A stretch of 64,000 nt of DNA. Origin: Phymorhynchus buccinoides. Lineage: Eukaryota > Mollusca > Gastropoda > Neogastropoda > Raphitomidae. Under the pieces are notes generated by a model. It was not told where the DNA came from. It saw only the letters and a list, made by a program, of their open reading frames with translations, and did not search any database. This document shows positions 10,810 through 24,892 of this stretch, one piece after another. Location of the stretch: positions 23,305,266-23,369,265 of the forward strand of contig CM065704.1 of assembly GCA_017654935.2 (NCBI GenBank). The letters are read 5' to 3'. Positions within the stretch are counted from its first letter, which is position 1. Each line of letters starts with the position of its first letter. The position numbers and the translations under genes were made by a program.

Positions 10810-11687
10810 ACACACACACACACACTTGCCTTTTCATTATATGACTAGCGCAACGCTGAGTAACGGTAACGCCAAGTACTGGTAACGCTGAGTACAGCAA
10901 ATTTGAAGCGATTCGGTTAAGAAACGGCGGAGTTATAAGGCCCCGTTTCCCGTTGGCGCTGCTCTGAGAGTGACGCGCTCTCCCTAGTAACGGTAACGTC
11001 TAGTAACGGTAATGCGAAGTACTGGTAACGCTGAGTACAGCAAATTTGAAGCGATTCAGTTAAGAAAAGGCGGAGTTATAAGGCCCCGTTTCCCGTTGGC
11101 GCTGCTCTGAGAGTGATGCGCTCTCCCTAGTAACGGTAACACCTAGTAACGGTAACGCCAAGTACTGGTAACGCTGAGTACAGCAAATTTGAAGTGATTT
11201 GGTTAAAAAAAACTGCGGAGTTATATATAAGGCCCCGTTTCCTGTTGGCGCTGCTCTGAGAGTGACGCGCTCTCCCGATTCTCTTCAAATTTGCTGCCAG
11301 GCTTTGCCCCGGCCACAGCAAGCCTGACAGCAAATTTGAAGCGAATCGGCTAAGAAACGGCGGAGTTGAAGTTATTTGTGAAAAGGTGAAGCGGCGTATA
11401 TCGCGCGCGTTTATGAATCGATTCGCTTCCGGTTTGGCACATCGATAGTCACCGTCCCCGGTCATCTACCTGCCATATTTGAAGGCAATCGGAAATACCG
11501 GAGATACGGGCGCCGAGAGGCCGGCGGATACGCGTTTCGCGCATTTGCCAAACCGCGCAAATGACACGGCCGCCTCGGTTGCCGTTGCCATCGCCCCGTT
11601 AGGGTCACAGCAAATTTGAAGCGATTCGGTCGAAAAACGGCGGAGTTATAAGGCCCGTTTTGTGTTTCAGCCACACACACACACACA

Positions 11688-11728
<41 letters not shown>

Positions 11729-11765
11729 GCGCGCGGACGGACACGGGACTTGGCTTTTTATTATA
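10081..11765. repeat. GC-rich complex tandem array with CA tracts and a 60-base C run
   Basis: Modules built on GCAAATTTGAAGCGATTC, GGCGGAGTTATAAGGCCC and GTAACGGTAACG recur. The latter give about three ~143-bp units (10858-11275). Each GTTATAAGGCCCGTTTTGTG module (10119, 10733, 11645) leads into a CA-type microsatellite. A ~62-base C run lies at 10256-10319. Another copy of the module is at 15783-16132. Confidence 0.7.
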
Positions 11766-11769
11766 TGAT

Positions 11770-11960
11770 TGTTCTGATTAGGAGTCCAGCAGTACGGTTT
11801 GCCTTTTTAACAGTATCGTTCATATGTGGTTCAAAAGATAGGAATGGATCAACTATAACACCAAGGTCTTTTGATCTCTGCATTTGTGCTCTCAAGAACC
11901 CTTCTGACACCACCATCATTCATAAAATACTCATGCATTGGACAAGGTGGATGGATAGGT
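11770..11960 (-). mobile_element. LINE fragment, upstream RT region
   Basis: The minus strand encodes LGVIVDPFLSFEPHMNDTVK then KANRTAGLLIRTII, a conserved segment of CR1/jockey-type reverse transcriptase ORFs. Upstream frames are broken. The same-strand C-terminal piece is at 9780-10080, with the GC-rich array between. Confidence 0.7.
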
Positions 11961-12002
11961 TATATTACACGTCTTAGCGAAATGCTACAAAACACTTTGT
12001 AA

Positions 12003-12870
12003 TTGTTATTCGGCTTAACCATGATCATAATCAACAATAAAAAATCAATGAATGAAATAAAACATGATTTGAATCGAAAGGTTACAACAAAAAGACATAA
12101 AAAGACAACCATGTTTGGGGGCGGATCAGCCAGTCATGGAAGAGGGGAGGGGGGTATTTCCAAGTGGTCAATTGGGGTGGGGTGAGGGGTCTGAGTGGCT
12201 TGCCTCCCAGAAGCTGATAATAATTTGAATATAAAAGATGCAATCAAGGCTTATTGTGAGAGAATAAGCTAAAACTAAAACATGGGCCGGGGACTGCAAT
12301 TTTTCTCCTTTTTTTTAAACTTTTCTTTCTTCTTTTTTTTCTTTGAGGGGGTGGAACCTTTGTAACCCCTCTCAAATCCATATTTGATGTATAGTAGCCA
12401 AGTCCAAAGACAATGTAGCAATAATAACGACAATGGCCGGGGCACATACATCAACGAAAATAAAATGAAAAGAAACATATTTGAACTGTCAAACGTCATA
12501 TCACAATGTAGCAAGTCTTCGTTTGGTTGATTGAAGCCCAAATCATAAAAGAACAAGCTTACTAAAATAATTCGTATCTGTAAGCAAAACTACGTGTAGC
12601 CTACTTTAATACTTTTATGGTAGGTCTAGCTCAGACAATATTTCATGGTAAATTGGACACATCATTATTGGAAATCAAACAGGCCATGCTACTGCCACAT
12701 ATTGTGATAGCAAATCAGTTATAATCGATGATTCTTGTTCAAAACAAATCAGTCCATATCACTATCATCCACCTAATAAAACAAAGAATACCAAATTCTA
12801 CCAATTATGTAAAACTTTAAAACATGTGTGTCTAGTCAGTCCTGTCTAACTAGCCACGACTTCCTGATAT
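12003..12870. other. Intergenic, nothing recognised
   Basis: AT-rich sequence with a C/T-rich patch near 12297-12345. No gene, RNA or repeat was recognised. Confidence 0.4.
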
Positions 12871-12871
12871 A

Positions 12872-13081
12872 GGGGAAGACGGGGTAAAAAGCGCATGGGC
12901 GGGTAAGAAGCCCACTCCAATTATCTCATGAAATGAAGCAAATTTCAGTATCATTTTGCCCATGAGACGAGCGTTAATGTCTAGCATTCGTCTCATGGGC
13001 AAATTTGACTGAAAATTTATTTCATGAGATAATTGGGGTGGGCTTCTTACCCGCCCATGCGCTTTTTACCCCGTCTTCCCC
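12872..13081. mobile_element. Palindromic foldback MITE, copy 2
   Basis: Same palindrome as 9388. TA precedes it (12870-12871), but the right flank is GG, so that side has changed or been lost. Confidence 0.8.
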
Positions 13082-13462
13082 GGGCAATTACTCTGACTGG
13101 GCATAGTGTTAAATAAAGAGAAGTCTTGCCAAATATATCCAGGCCACTCTCCTGGACAAAGAGAATTTACACAGCTGGTGTTGGGGAACGTCCCCAAAAG
13201 CCAAATAATCCTTTTTGCTGCAGTACTAGTAAGAGCCAGTGCAAATGCCTCCGAGTTTGGGGTTCAATACCATTCACAAAAGATTAACAATTTACCATGA
13301 TTTGCCATCTCAAGATTCAAAATGTGACATAGAACATGGATCAAAGGTAAACCTACCTTTGAGAACAACGAATAAACCAGTGACACCGGGCTGAACCATG
13401 CAGGCCCTCAGCTCTAATGAGCGCTTTCAATTTCAATCACATGAATTCATATTAGCAACTTA

Positions 13463-13677
13463 GGGGAAGACGGGGTAAAAAGCGCATGGGCGGGTAAGAA
13501 GCCCACCCCAATTATCTCATGAAATAAAGAAATTTTCAGTCAAATTTGCCCATGAGACGAATGCTAGACATTAACGCTCGTCTCATGGGCAAAAATGAGA
13601 CTGAAATTTGCTTCATTTCATGAGATAATTGGGGTGGGCTTCTTACCCGCACATGCGCTTTTTACCCCGTCTTCCCC
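13463..13677. mobile_element. Palindromic foldback MITE, copy 3
   Basis: Full palindrome with TA on both sides (13461-13462, 13678-13679). Confidence 0.85.
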
Positions 13678-13679
13678 TA

Positions 13680-15580
<1,901 letters not shown>

Positions 15581-15590
15581 TTTAAATTTA

Positions 15591-15780
15591 AGACGGGGTA
15601 AAAAGCCCATGGGCGGGTAAGAAGCCCATGCCAATTATCTCATGAAATAAAGCAAATTTCAGTCAAATTTGCCCATGAGACGAATGCTAAACATTAACAC
15701 TCGTCTCATGGGTAAAATGTGACTGAAATTTACTTTATTTCATGAGATAATTGGCATGGGCTTCTTACCCGCCCATGGGA
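15591..15780. mobile_element. Palindromic foldback MITE, copy 4, truncated
   Basis: Lacks the outer bases of both arms and abuts the GC-rich array module (AACGGCGCCCGTCAG) on the right. Confidence 0.75.
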
Positions 15781-15782
15781 AA

Positions 15783-16132
15783 CGGCGCCCGTCAGTATCT
15801 CCGGTATTTCTGGACGGATTGCCTTCGAATTTGGAAGGTAGGGGAAGACGGGGTAAAAAGCGCATGGGCGGGTAAGAAGCCCACCCCAATTATCTCATGA
15901 AATGAAGCAAATTTCAGTCTCATTTTGCCCATGAGACGAGCCTTAATGTCTAGCATTCGTCTCATGGGCAAATTTGACTGACATTTTCTTTATTTCATGA
16001 GATAATTGGGGTGGGCTTCTTACCCGCCCATGCGCTTTTTACCCCGTCTTCCCCTAAATGACCGGGGACAGTGACTATCCGTGTGCCAAACCGGAACGCA
16101 CGCGATATACGCCGCTTAACCTTTTCACAAAC
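15783..16132 (-). repeat. GC-rich module interrupted by a foldback MITE
   Basis: 15783-15840 plus 16057-16132 are together the reverse complement of about 10455-10598. They are split exactly at a TA by the element at 15841-16054. Confidence 0.8.
15841..16054. mobile_element. Palindromic foldback MITE, copy 5, with empty-site proof
   Basis: 214 bp, TA at 15839-15840 and 16055-16056. The uninterrupted site exists at 10545-10546 (reverse orientation), with a single TA, so the insertion duplicated TA. Confidence 0.9.
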
Positions 16133-16221
16133 CGCCCCTGCGTGTGTGTGTCAGAAGCGGATTTGTGTGTGCGTGTGTGGGGGAGGGGGGGGGGGAGAGG
16201 TTACATGTGTTCTATACCCCC

Positions 16222-16469
16222 TTAACCCTTTCACCGCCAGCCATATTTCAGCAAAAAATGTGTCCATTCAATTTACCTGGGTAGAGAACAAACTCCATCT
16301 GCAGTATTGGGGATTCTTATGTGACACACATAAAATAAGGTCTACCCTTACTTCCCAAAACTAAGACAAAGGGGTCTTTGGATAATAGACCCCAATTTGA
16401 TGCCTTTTAGTGGCATTGGTGTTAAATCACTGTGGTGCTAAAATGCGACTTTGGCGGTGAAAGGGTTAA
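16222..16469 (+). mobile_element. piggyBac-like MITE, complete, TTAA-flanked
   Basis: TTAACCCTTTCACCGCCAGCC ends in TTGGCGGTGAAAGGGTTAA; 248 bp with both TTAA sites. This is the cleanest copy in the window. (The first motif spans 16222-16242.). Confidence 0.85.
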
Positions 16470-16699
16470 AAATAAAACAAGGTAAAGAAAGAAAAAGACC
16501 CCACCCTCTTCACGTACATGAAAGGAGGAAAAGGTATGCCTATAAGGGCCACCAACTGCGATATCGTCCATGACTTCATGTGATTCCATGCCATAGTGTT
16601 AGCTTATTGTGTTTTCAGGAAAGGCCTTAATTGCATCTTTTACATTTGAAAGAACCCCCAGCCAAGTAATTGGAACCATGGGTCCCTTCTTGACTAACC

Positions 16700-17054
16700 G
16701 ATCCACCTGTGCGTGCGTGTGTGTGTGTGTGCTTGTGCGCACGTATGTGTGTGTGTGTGTGTGTGTACGTTCAATAGCAGCAGAAATAACAGTTACTGAG
16801 GTAAGTCATGGACTATGATGTATCCATGGCCGGATCACTTTTTCCGAGACTGCTACGTCCCTGCATAGGCATATAAAAAACATACACACGCACGTGTTGT
16901 GTATACTAACATTCAGTTGCCCTCGCAAGGGCACACATGCATGCAAACAAACACAAACACGCATATACTGTCAGACAGACATATGCAGACACACAGCGAT
17001 AGAGAAAGGAACAGAGAGACACAAAGAGAGAGAGTGAGAGGGAGAGAGGGAGAC

Positions 17055-17088
<34 letters not shown>

Positions 17089-17130
17089 CAGAGAGACAGA
17101 AAAAAAGAATACACACACACACACACATGA
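16700..17130. repeat. GT and GA microsatellite cluster
   Basis: GT tracts at about 16712-16765, GA tracts at about 17023-17100, CA at 17109-17128. The open frames seen here are artefacts of these repeats. Confidence 0.7.
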
Positions 17131-17506
17131 CAAAAAGGCCGCCTAATGCGAAGAACGATAACCTTGAGGGCATCATTTATAAACAGTTTCGTTTCAGTGT
17201 CTTTCCTGATCTAAGTTTTTAAGATGGTCAAAGCGAAAATGCGAGCGCAGTTTTGAAAACCCGCCCGCATTTGTGAACGGCGCGGCGTTTGGGGAGACAG
17301 ATACATAGATCGAGAGAGACTCAGTTAATGAGAGACAGAAACATGCACACTGACACACACAAAGGAGTAACAGCAAACTGGCAAGCTCTGGTAGCCTAGA
17401 TAGACTCCATCAACTGGAAGCCATATTTGGGGGCATTCCATCAACTGGAAGCCGCATTATGGGGCATTCCAAAACCAGAAATCCAGAGTACACCACTTCA
17501 CTATTC

Positions 17507-18029
17507 CAGGGGTCGCGCTAACGCATGTTTCTTGCGTATTTGACGCATTTAAAAATCGCTGACGCATTTTTACGGCGTTTACGCGTAACCCGTACGCAAA
17601 AATGACGTCCGCTCAAAATCGCATCTGAGTCTAGATGGTGAATCAGACTTTAGAAGTCCTACACGTATAGTGGTTCTGCTACACCAAACATTGGAACAGA
17701 CTATAGAAAAGTGCCACTGCTTTCAGAGGAGGTAGGTATCCCATCCTTTCTCTTTCATTAGTTATCCAGATTCCGTTCAGTACTGCTGTGACGTAGGCGC
17801 AGTGCAGTGTGGTGGGAAAATCACTGTAAGCGCATTGGGGTGATCAACAGGGCTTGTGTTGACTTTGAGGATCACCGTGATCGCCGAAAATGACTGGTTA
17901 GTGAATAAAAATGCATGTTTTTGTTGCTGGTCTTGTTTTCATTGTTTTTAGCTTAGATTTATCATTTTGTTCTTTGACGCAATTTTTTGCTTCCCTTACG
18001 CATTTTCAAAAACACTAGCGCGACCCCTG
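17507..18029. mobile_element. 523-bp TIR DNA element with 6-bp target duplication
   Basis: 14-bp perfect terminal inverted repeats CAGGGGTCGCGCTA / TAGCGCGACCCCTG (17507-17520, 18016-18029), flanked by CTATTC at 17501-17506 and 18030-18035. Subterminal GACGCATTT-like motifs recur near both ends. There is no transposase ORF, so it is non-autonomous. Superfamily not assigned. Confidence 0.85.
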
Positions 18030-18035
18030 CTATTC

Positions 18036-21000
18036 TATACACCAAAAACAAAACAGCTTTAGCTTTGTGATGACTCTGATTCAATGCAAGCTGACATTAT
18101 GTTTTATATTGCCCCTACAATTCATGTAGTTTGGATTTACTTATTTTTGTTGTGTATTTTTTTTTTTTCTGTTTTTTTTTTTCCTTTTTGTATATAAGTG
18201 TTTACTACTGTTGTCGATTTTATGTTATTATTTTTTCAATGTTAAATTAGTTTTGCGTGTGCAGTCCTTACTGTGCAACTTAAATATTAGAGTACGCTTT
18301 ATAAGCTCTTAGCTTGTTGTACTCGAAGTTCATAAATGTATTGCTGCTTTGTTATGATTTTCTATTCTTGAATAAATTCTTGTTTAAACCAAAAACAAAA
18401 CAAAACAAAAAACACTGCTTCCCATAATGTTTATGTTCACTCATACACACAGTCACAATAAACGAATGCAAGCATTTCGCCATTTATTGAAAAAAATCAT
18501 TCTTCATCAAGGACAGACATGAAACGTAGCAATAAATGGGTGGGACCTTTCTATTCACTTCAAACACTAAGGAACATAAACGACTAAAAAGTCTCTGTAA
18601 ATCCACAACCGAAAAAAAAGAATGATATAAAATCACAAAAATATCAAAAGACTATACAATATTTTTCTAAATTAAAAAAGATGCGTCAAAACAGCATGCA
18701 ACGGACAACAAAAAAGACAATCTTCTGAATAAAGACATATGTTTTGTAAACTACGAACACAACCTGAAGATTATACATATTCTGCCATATTATTTTGTGC
18801 CAAAGCAGCCACGCTTTCACACAATATTTATATATATATATATAAAAATCTTGTCCAATTTTAAAAGTGACCATATGAAATGTTCTATGTCCTTACATGT
18901 TATTTTAATAGTTTTTACCTCACCCAATTTTCACCAATAATAATTATCCGCTGTCCAATCCATATGCAGGTCCATACACATTTCTATGACAAAATATGCA
19001 AAAACTGTCATAAAGCATTCCTCATGTCTCTCCTTTTCGCCATTCTCTCTCGCTCTCTCTCTGTGTGACTCTCTCTTGTTTTACACTATTCTTGAACTGG
19101 AGGAATGCACAATAAAGATTTGAGGACATTATGAGACATCTACAAAATACAAATATGACTGTTCACAAACAATGTCAACAAATATGACTGTTCACAAACA
19201 ATGTCAACAAATATGACTTCAGAAACAATGTCAACAAATATGACTGTTCACAAACAATGTCAACAAATATGACTGTTCACAATGTCAACAAATATGACTG
19301 TTCACAAACAATGTCAACAATCTTGTTGACAAAATTTGTTGTCTTTCTGCCATTTTGTAAGTCAAAGTCACACTCGTAACAGATATCCCGGCTACATTAC
19401 AATGATATTGCATGCATTATTTAAACCCAATCTTTAAAAAAAAAATGTAACTGAACAATATAACTGAATAACAATAAGAAATAACAATCACCTAAGATTT
19501 TTAAAATCAGATGTTTAAGTACTTTTAGTTTTTGTTTTAATAATTCAACATGCGATTTATGAATGACTTTATATGCAACAACATCTTAATAATCTGGTCG
19601 TTTGTTGAAAGCAAGAACTGGCGAGGAGAAAACATTGTCAGATCAAACAATATTATAAATTCACAAATAGAGAAACAACTTTTTTCTTCTTTTTTTTAAT
19701 TTAAATTTCCATAGAACTTTAACCCGGACAAAAAACTTAACACACAAAAAAAACACATACACATGTTTCAGGTTCAACACATTATAAATCCACAGGTACA
19801 GATATGTTCACAAAAAGGACAGTCAAAACAACAAAAAACTTTTTTGACAAGAACAAGTCTCAAAATAGTTGAAGAATACAACAAACAACAAATCATTTAT
19901 TATCACAAATATTGAAGGAGAGCACATAAACTGGCGCAGTGCACACACAACACAGCCATAAGAAAAAAAAATCCTAGTTAAAAAAAAAGACGACAAAGAA
20001 TTATATAAATATATACATTTTGTACAAAAGCGAATTAGTTTTTTTTATCACAACCTTTCTTGGCGCCCAATTTGATAAAGCATGCATTTAATTCATTATC
20101 TGAAAACTTGAACAACAAAAAAGCATGATGGCTTTTGTTCTTTTAATGATTCATGCATGTGATTCTATACAATATCCAAAGATCTCTCAGTTCATGCAAT
20201 TTTTTTTTAATACGTCCCCTAAACGAATATAACACCTATGAAATTGTTGCACATAAACCCAACCTACCTATCAATACCAATATGATAAGTTGATTTGATT
20301 GAGGAAACAAAAACATAAATAAGAGACATTCAAAAAGTGTGTACAGTACACAAAAAGTAATTCAAAACAATTTTTTCATTATCCCTAGAGGTTATAGCTG
20401 GCCTAGCAAAAAGGCATTAGACTATTTTGGTCCATACAGTGATTCCACCAAGAAAAAAAGTGAACTTTGAAGTTTTGTTTTCTTTGATAAAGCTTTTAAC
20501 AATTTCTTTTTAGTAAATTTGGTAACCACTTCATTAAGATCACCAATAAAATAATCTTGCCAGAGGCTTAGAAAGCAAACAATCAAACAAACAAAATAAA
20601 ATAATAAATAAACAAACAAAACTGCTTCACTGCTTTGCTCATGCTGCACTATTTAACAAATTAAACGATGAAGGAAATTATTTGATCTAGTGAAACAACT
20701 TGATGAAACAATTTTGCGTAAAAGGGACCTTGTTTTTCCTGTTCCGTTCTTGCACAAGCACACACAAGATCCTGCGCACACATTAAAGTCCCTTCTACTA
20801 TAATTGGTAAGAGAATTCCATGTAGTGCCAGTGGGATGGATGACAGGAATTCACATAGCATGCATCCTGTGCACCAATGATAGACTAAATGAAGACTTTG
20901 GGTGTGGGGCAGGGCGAACATTCCCTATCGGAAGAAGAGCACACACACACAGTTTGTGCTCCACAGCTTTTGCAGCTTCTTCCACAATCTCACTCTTTCA

Positions 21001-22600
21001 TACCCGCATCAACTTGCAACATGATAAAGAATTTCAGAACACACAAACTTGTCTTTCCAACAATGTTATGCACTGCATTCCACAAAACAACTTCTTATCT
21101 GTAAATCTATATGCTTTTTTTTCTCTTTATGGACGCAAACAGTTTTATGGAGATTTGTACGTACATTGCTCCCATGATATAATACGAAGAGATTCAACAT
21201 GCGTCATAAACAATAATGTGATATGAAGATTTGATTGGTTGTTGATGAATGCACAACAATTCACACATGACCAAATAAACGTGAGATTGGACATACATAT
21301 CAACTGTCATCAATGGTTGAGCTGAATCCTTTCACAGCCAGGTGGCGCGACGCTCAAGTGGTCAAAACCTAGTAGTAATATTTGTTGGGGAGAGAGAGAG
21401 GGTGCGACTCCCTCCTTCTCTCTCTCTATTCTTTAATCTTGAATTGGTTGTGTGTCCATTTTTGCCTTGTTGTATTATATTACTTTGTATGTTTTTGTCA
21501 CTATTGTTGCCAGTTTTGTTTTGTTTTTCTTCTGTTAATTATTTTCTTAATTAATTGTTGTTTATTTGCTTGAGGGCAATGGTGCAAAAAAGATACCAGC
21601 TTATCTGTTTTACCCTCAATAAAAACATTCGTATTTGTATTTGTATTCATATTCGTATTCTCTTCCCAACAAAGATTACTGGCGGTGAAAGGATTCAGCT
21701 AGGTCGCTCATTAGAATCAGCTTAGGCAAATTTCAAGGACAGACGAAAACACACTTCATCTGATATTACGATCAGTCAACACAAATGAATGGACTTCAAT
21801 CACCCTTTGAACACTTGGTCATGGAAAGTATGGCAGTGAAACAAAGCAAACGAAATATGTACCTTCACCAGTCCTTTGACCAAACAGCCGTAGAGACAAC
21901 TGCAGTTCCGAGACAAAGTAGTCTGAAATATATGCTGGACAATACCTTGCCTAAGATATATCCCCACACTCTCTCAGCCTGGAGGAATTTAGAACAGTCA
22001 ATCAGCATTGGTATTTTTATTTTATTGGTATTTGGTATATTCTAGTCACAGAGACTTATCTCTGTGAAATTCGGGCTGCTCTCCCCTGGAGAGCGCGTCG
22101 CCGCAAGTGCAGCGCCTACCCAATTTGGGCATGGTCTTCAAAGGGGAAATACAGCCTCGACTGACTCCAGGCTTCAGGAACAGAGCAAGCTTTTTTCTTT
22201 TTTTTAAAATCCCACTAAATTAAAAAATTGGTTACACAGAATTCACTAAGCAACTGCCTTCAACTTTTACACCAAGTCCTATCTTTGCAATGCCCCATTC
22301 ATTAAGGCATGAGACATAATTATGAATAATCAGATGATCATCAAGGTTGGCCAAGGTATCATCAAGCCAACAGAACATAGTTCTAGAGGAAAGTGAATAC
22401 AACATAATTATTTTCTTCTAAATTATTTCTTTCGATTATGTAGGCCAACAATTTCAGGCAGAATTAAATTGAAACATAATTTTTAAATTTTTAAATCAAA
22501 GAACAACTGAGACATTTGTGATTTAAATATTTCCGAGCCACATTATCCTAATTGCTGCAATCTGAAAATGTGCATAACACATAACACCAACACATCATTA
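18036..22600. other. AT-rich, repeat-poor block; possible alpha-catenin 3' UTR or intergenic
   Basis: Unlike its surroundings this block has few recognisable dispersed repeats. Exceptions are a 29-bp tandem repeat (CAAATATGACTGTTCACAAA..., 19150-19325), a decayed TTAA-type MITE bearing foreign sequence (about 21326-21695) and the 3' end of a tRNA-type SINE (about 22035-22105, minus). Minus-strand AATAAA signals occur at 22021-22026 and near 18482, among many. It could be long 3' UTR of the minus-strand alpha-catenin gene, but cleavage cannot be placed. No coding exon was recognised. Confidence 0.35.
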
Positions 22601-23040
22601 CAAATAAGAATTATGAAAACCCCCCACTAAAACAAGTATAGATAGAGAGAAAAACATGTAAACAACTTACAGGAACCTTTTGTTCACTTAAACTATTTGC
22701 AGATCTAGTACAGTTCTTAAATGCTTCGAACGGAATGACACAGAAAACCCACTCTTTTGTCCTGAGCCGAAAAAACATTTGCAGGCAGTCTGCAATCATC
22801 ATCAACCTCACAGCAACAGCAGCAGAATTCCTTCCTCTTTCCCAATCGCACACATCCGGTCAGAAAAACAAGCATAAAGATTATCCTCATGGATGCATGC
22901 ATTGACCCAAACTTTGGCCTGAACTTTCTTGCGGATAGTCCTATGTACCAGAGCATGGGTTCATACTGAAGAGCCGTTTCTTCAGTCGGCTGCCTGAAAC
23001 TGTCTGAAGATTCAGGCTTCAGGCACACCCACACACACCC

Positions 23041-23371
23041 CTGGACTGTTCTTCTTCTTCTTCCTCGTTCGTTCGCTCAGACAGTTTCCTGTCACATGAG
23101 CGTAGATGCGTCATGCTGCCGTTATGCGCCTAACTAAGAAATAGCTAGGCCCAGCATGTCCGACTTCGGCAGAAGAAACCTTCGTAAGAATTTAGAGAAA
23201 AAAGGCAGGAGAATGGACCAGTAAGATAGAAAGACAGCCAGATGACAGTAAGCAAAGGGAAAAGGAAGAGTCAAAGAGAGTGACAGATTAGAGGAAGTTA
23301 CAAGCACAGAACTTCCAGAAGGTGGAGGAACTATTTGTACGAAAGACCCCCTGGTATCTCCACGGGGGGCC
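23041..23371 (-). mobile_element. SINE-like retroposon (type A) directly after the alpha-catenin stop
   Basis: The head (reverse complement of the bases up to ~23369) begins about 11 nt after the stop codon and reads in the same sense as the gene. The GAA-rich tail is at 23049-23062. The proximal 3' UTR therefore consists of this element. Confidence 0.8.
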
Positions 23372-23379
23372 TGGACTGT

Positions 23380-23550
23380 TCAGCAGAAGCTGTCTGGGTC
23401 GATCTCCTGGAACTCGCTGAGGGCTTTGAGGGGCTCGATGTGCGCGCGCATGGCCCCTTTGCGCACCTTGGCGTTCAGCTCGCTCTGGTCCTCGCGCCTC
23501 ACCAGGGGCTTCTTGGCCGGGGCCTTCATCTTCCACAGCACCACCGGCTT
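23380..23550 (-). CDS. CTNNA: Alpha-catenin last coding exon
   Basis: 171 nt with stop TGA at 23382-23380; encodes KPVVLWKMKAPAKKPLVRRE, DQSELNAKVRKGAMRAH, IEPLKALSEFQEIDPDSFC. WKMKAP-KKPLV-RE and ALSEF are conserved. The acceptor cgaacag has a weak pyrimidine tract, so the 5' border is slightly uncertain. The end SFC differs from the vertebrate DSI. Confidence 0.9.
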   Translation of the reverse strand, partial: KPVVLWKMKAPAKKPLVRREDQSELNAKVRKGAMRAHIEPLKALSEFQEIDPDSFC

Positions 23551-24854
23551 CTGTTCGAACACCAACAGACGTTTTATGAACGTGGCGTACTGACCATTAT
23601 GCATTTCACAACACACACGTGAGTGTTTTGCAAACAAAACGCACATGCACTCACACAAGTACACGCATGCAAGAACACACACTCGCTGCATTACCACACA
23701 TACATAAAAGCATGTACATACACATGCTGCTGTAACACATACACACACAAACATGTGCATGTGTGCATAGGCCATACACATGTGCTCGCACACACACAAA
23801 CATTGTAATTTAGAACAGAAAACAATGCAGCCAAAAAGGCCTTGTCAAGTCACTGATTCAGAATGGATTAAAAAAAAAAAAGCTGAATTTAACACACGCA
23901 TACACACACACACACCGTGATTCAGAATCAAAGATGATGCAGACCAAAAGTGGACAACAAACAATGATGGATTCAGTACATTAAAACAAAACAGGATCTA
24001 ATTAAAATCAAAACTGGCCTTACCTTTGCATTTCCTTTCTTGTACTGAAAACAGATAAATAAAACAATGAATTAATACGATACCAGAGACATACAAAAGG
24101 GATTTACTTTAGCATCACTTTAATCATTAACAAACACACACAAGCTGGCAGAGGACAAATCAAGGGGCAAAGAGTCAATAAACATTCTAAGAAAATAATA
24201 AACCCCTGTGGGGATACCGGGGGTCTTTTGTATCCCACCTTCTGGAAGTTCTGTGCTTGTAGCTTCCTCTATCTATCTCTCTTTGACTCTGCCTTTTCCC
24301 TCTGCTTGCTGTCATCTACTGTCTTTATGCCTTTCCGGTCCATTCTCCTGCCCTTTTTTCGAGAAACGCTTTCAAAAAGATTTCCTCCAGCCGAAGTCGG
24401 ACATGCTGGGCCTAATTATTTCTTACTTGGGCGCATAATGGCAGCATGACGCATCTGCGCTCATAATTGACAGGAAACTGTTTGAGCGATTGAAGACGAC
24501 GAAGAAGAAAAGAATGAACCCCTTGACTGCAAGAGAAAATGTGACCAAAAAATATAAAAGGGAAAAGACAAACTGTCGTTAGAGTCCTTCCAGCAAAATG
24601 GTCTGGAAAATATTAAACACTTGTGCCTGTTTCCAAGCAAAATAACTGCAAGTCACAAGTCACAAGCCAAGTCACACAATTTATTGTCCAGAAAACATGG
24701 ATATACATCTGTGGTGGCACGTAAAACATAAACAGTGAATAAATAATATCCCAGCTCAAATATTAAAATATAACATTCACGCAACTGAACCCAAGCGCAC
24801 ACAAACCGCAGCAACCCACCCCCACCACCACACATAAGAGAGAGAGAGAGAGAG

Positions 24855-24892
<38 letters not shown>

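Noticed and set aside
20804..21226. 140-codon plus-strand ORF
   Set aside because: No recognisable domain, no splice or codon signal, and mixed with simple repeats; probably chance.
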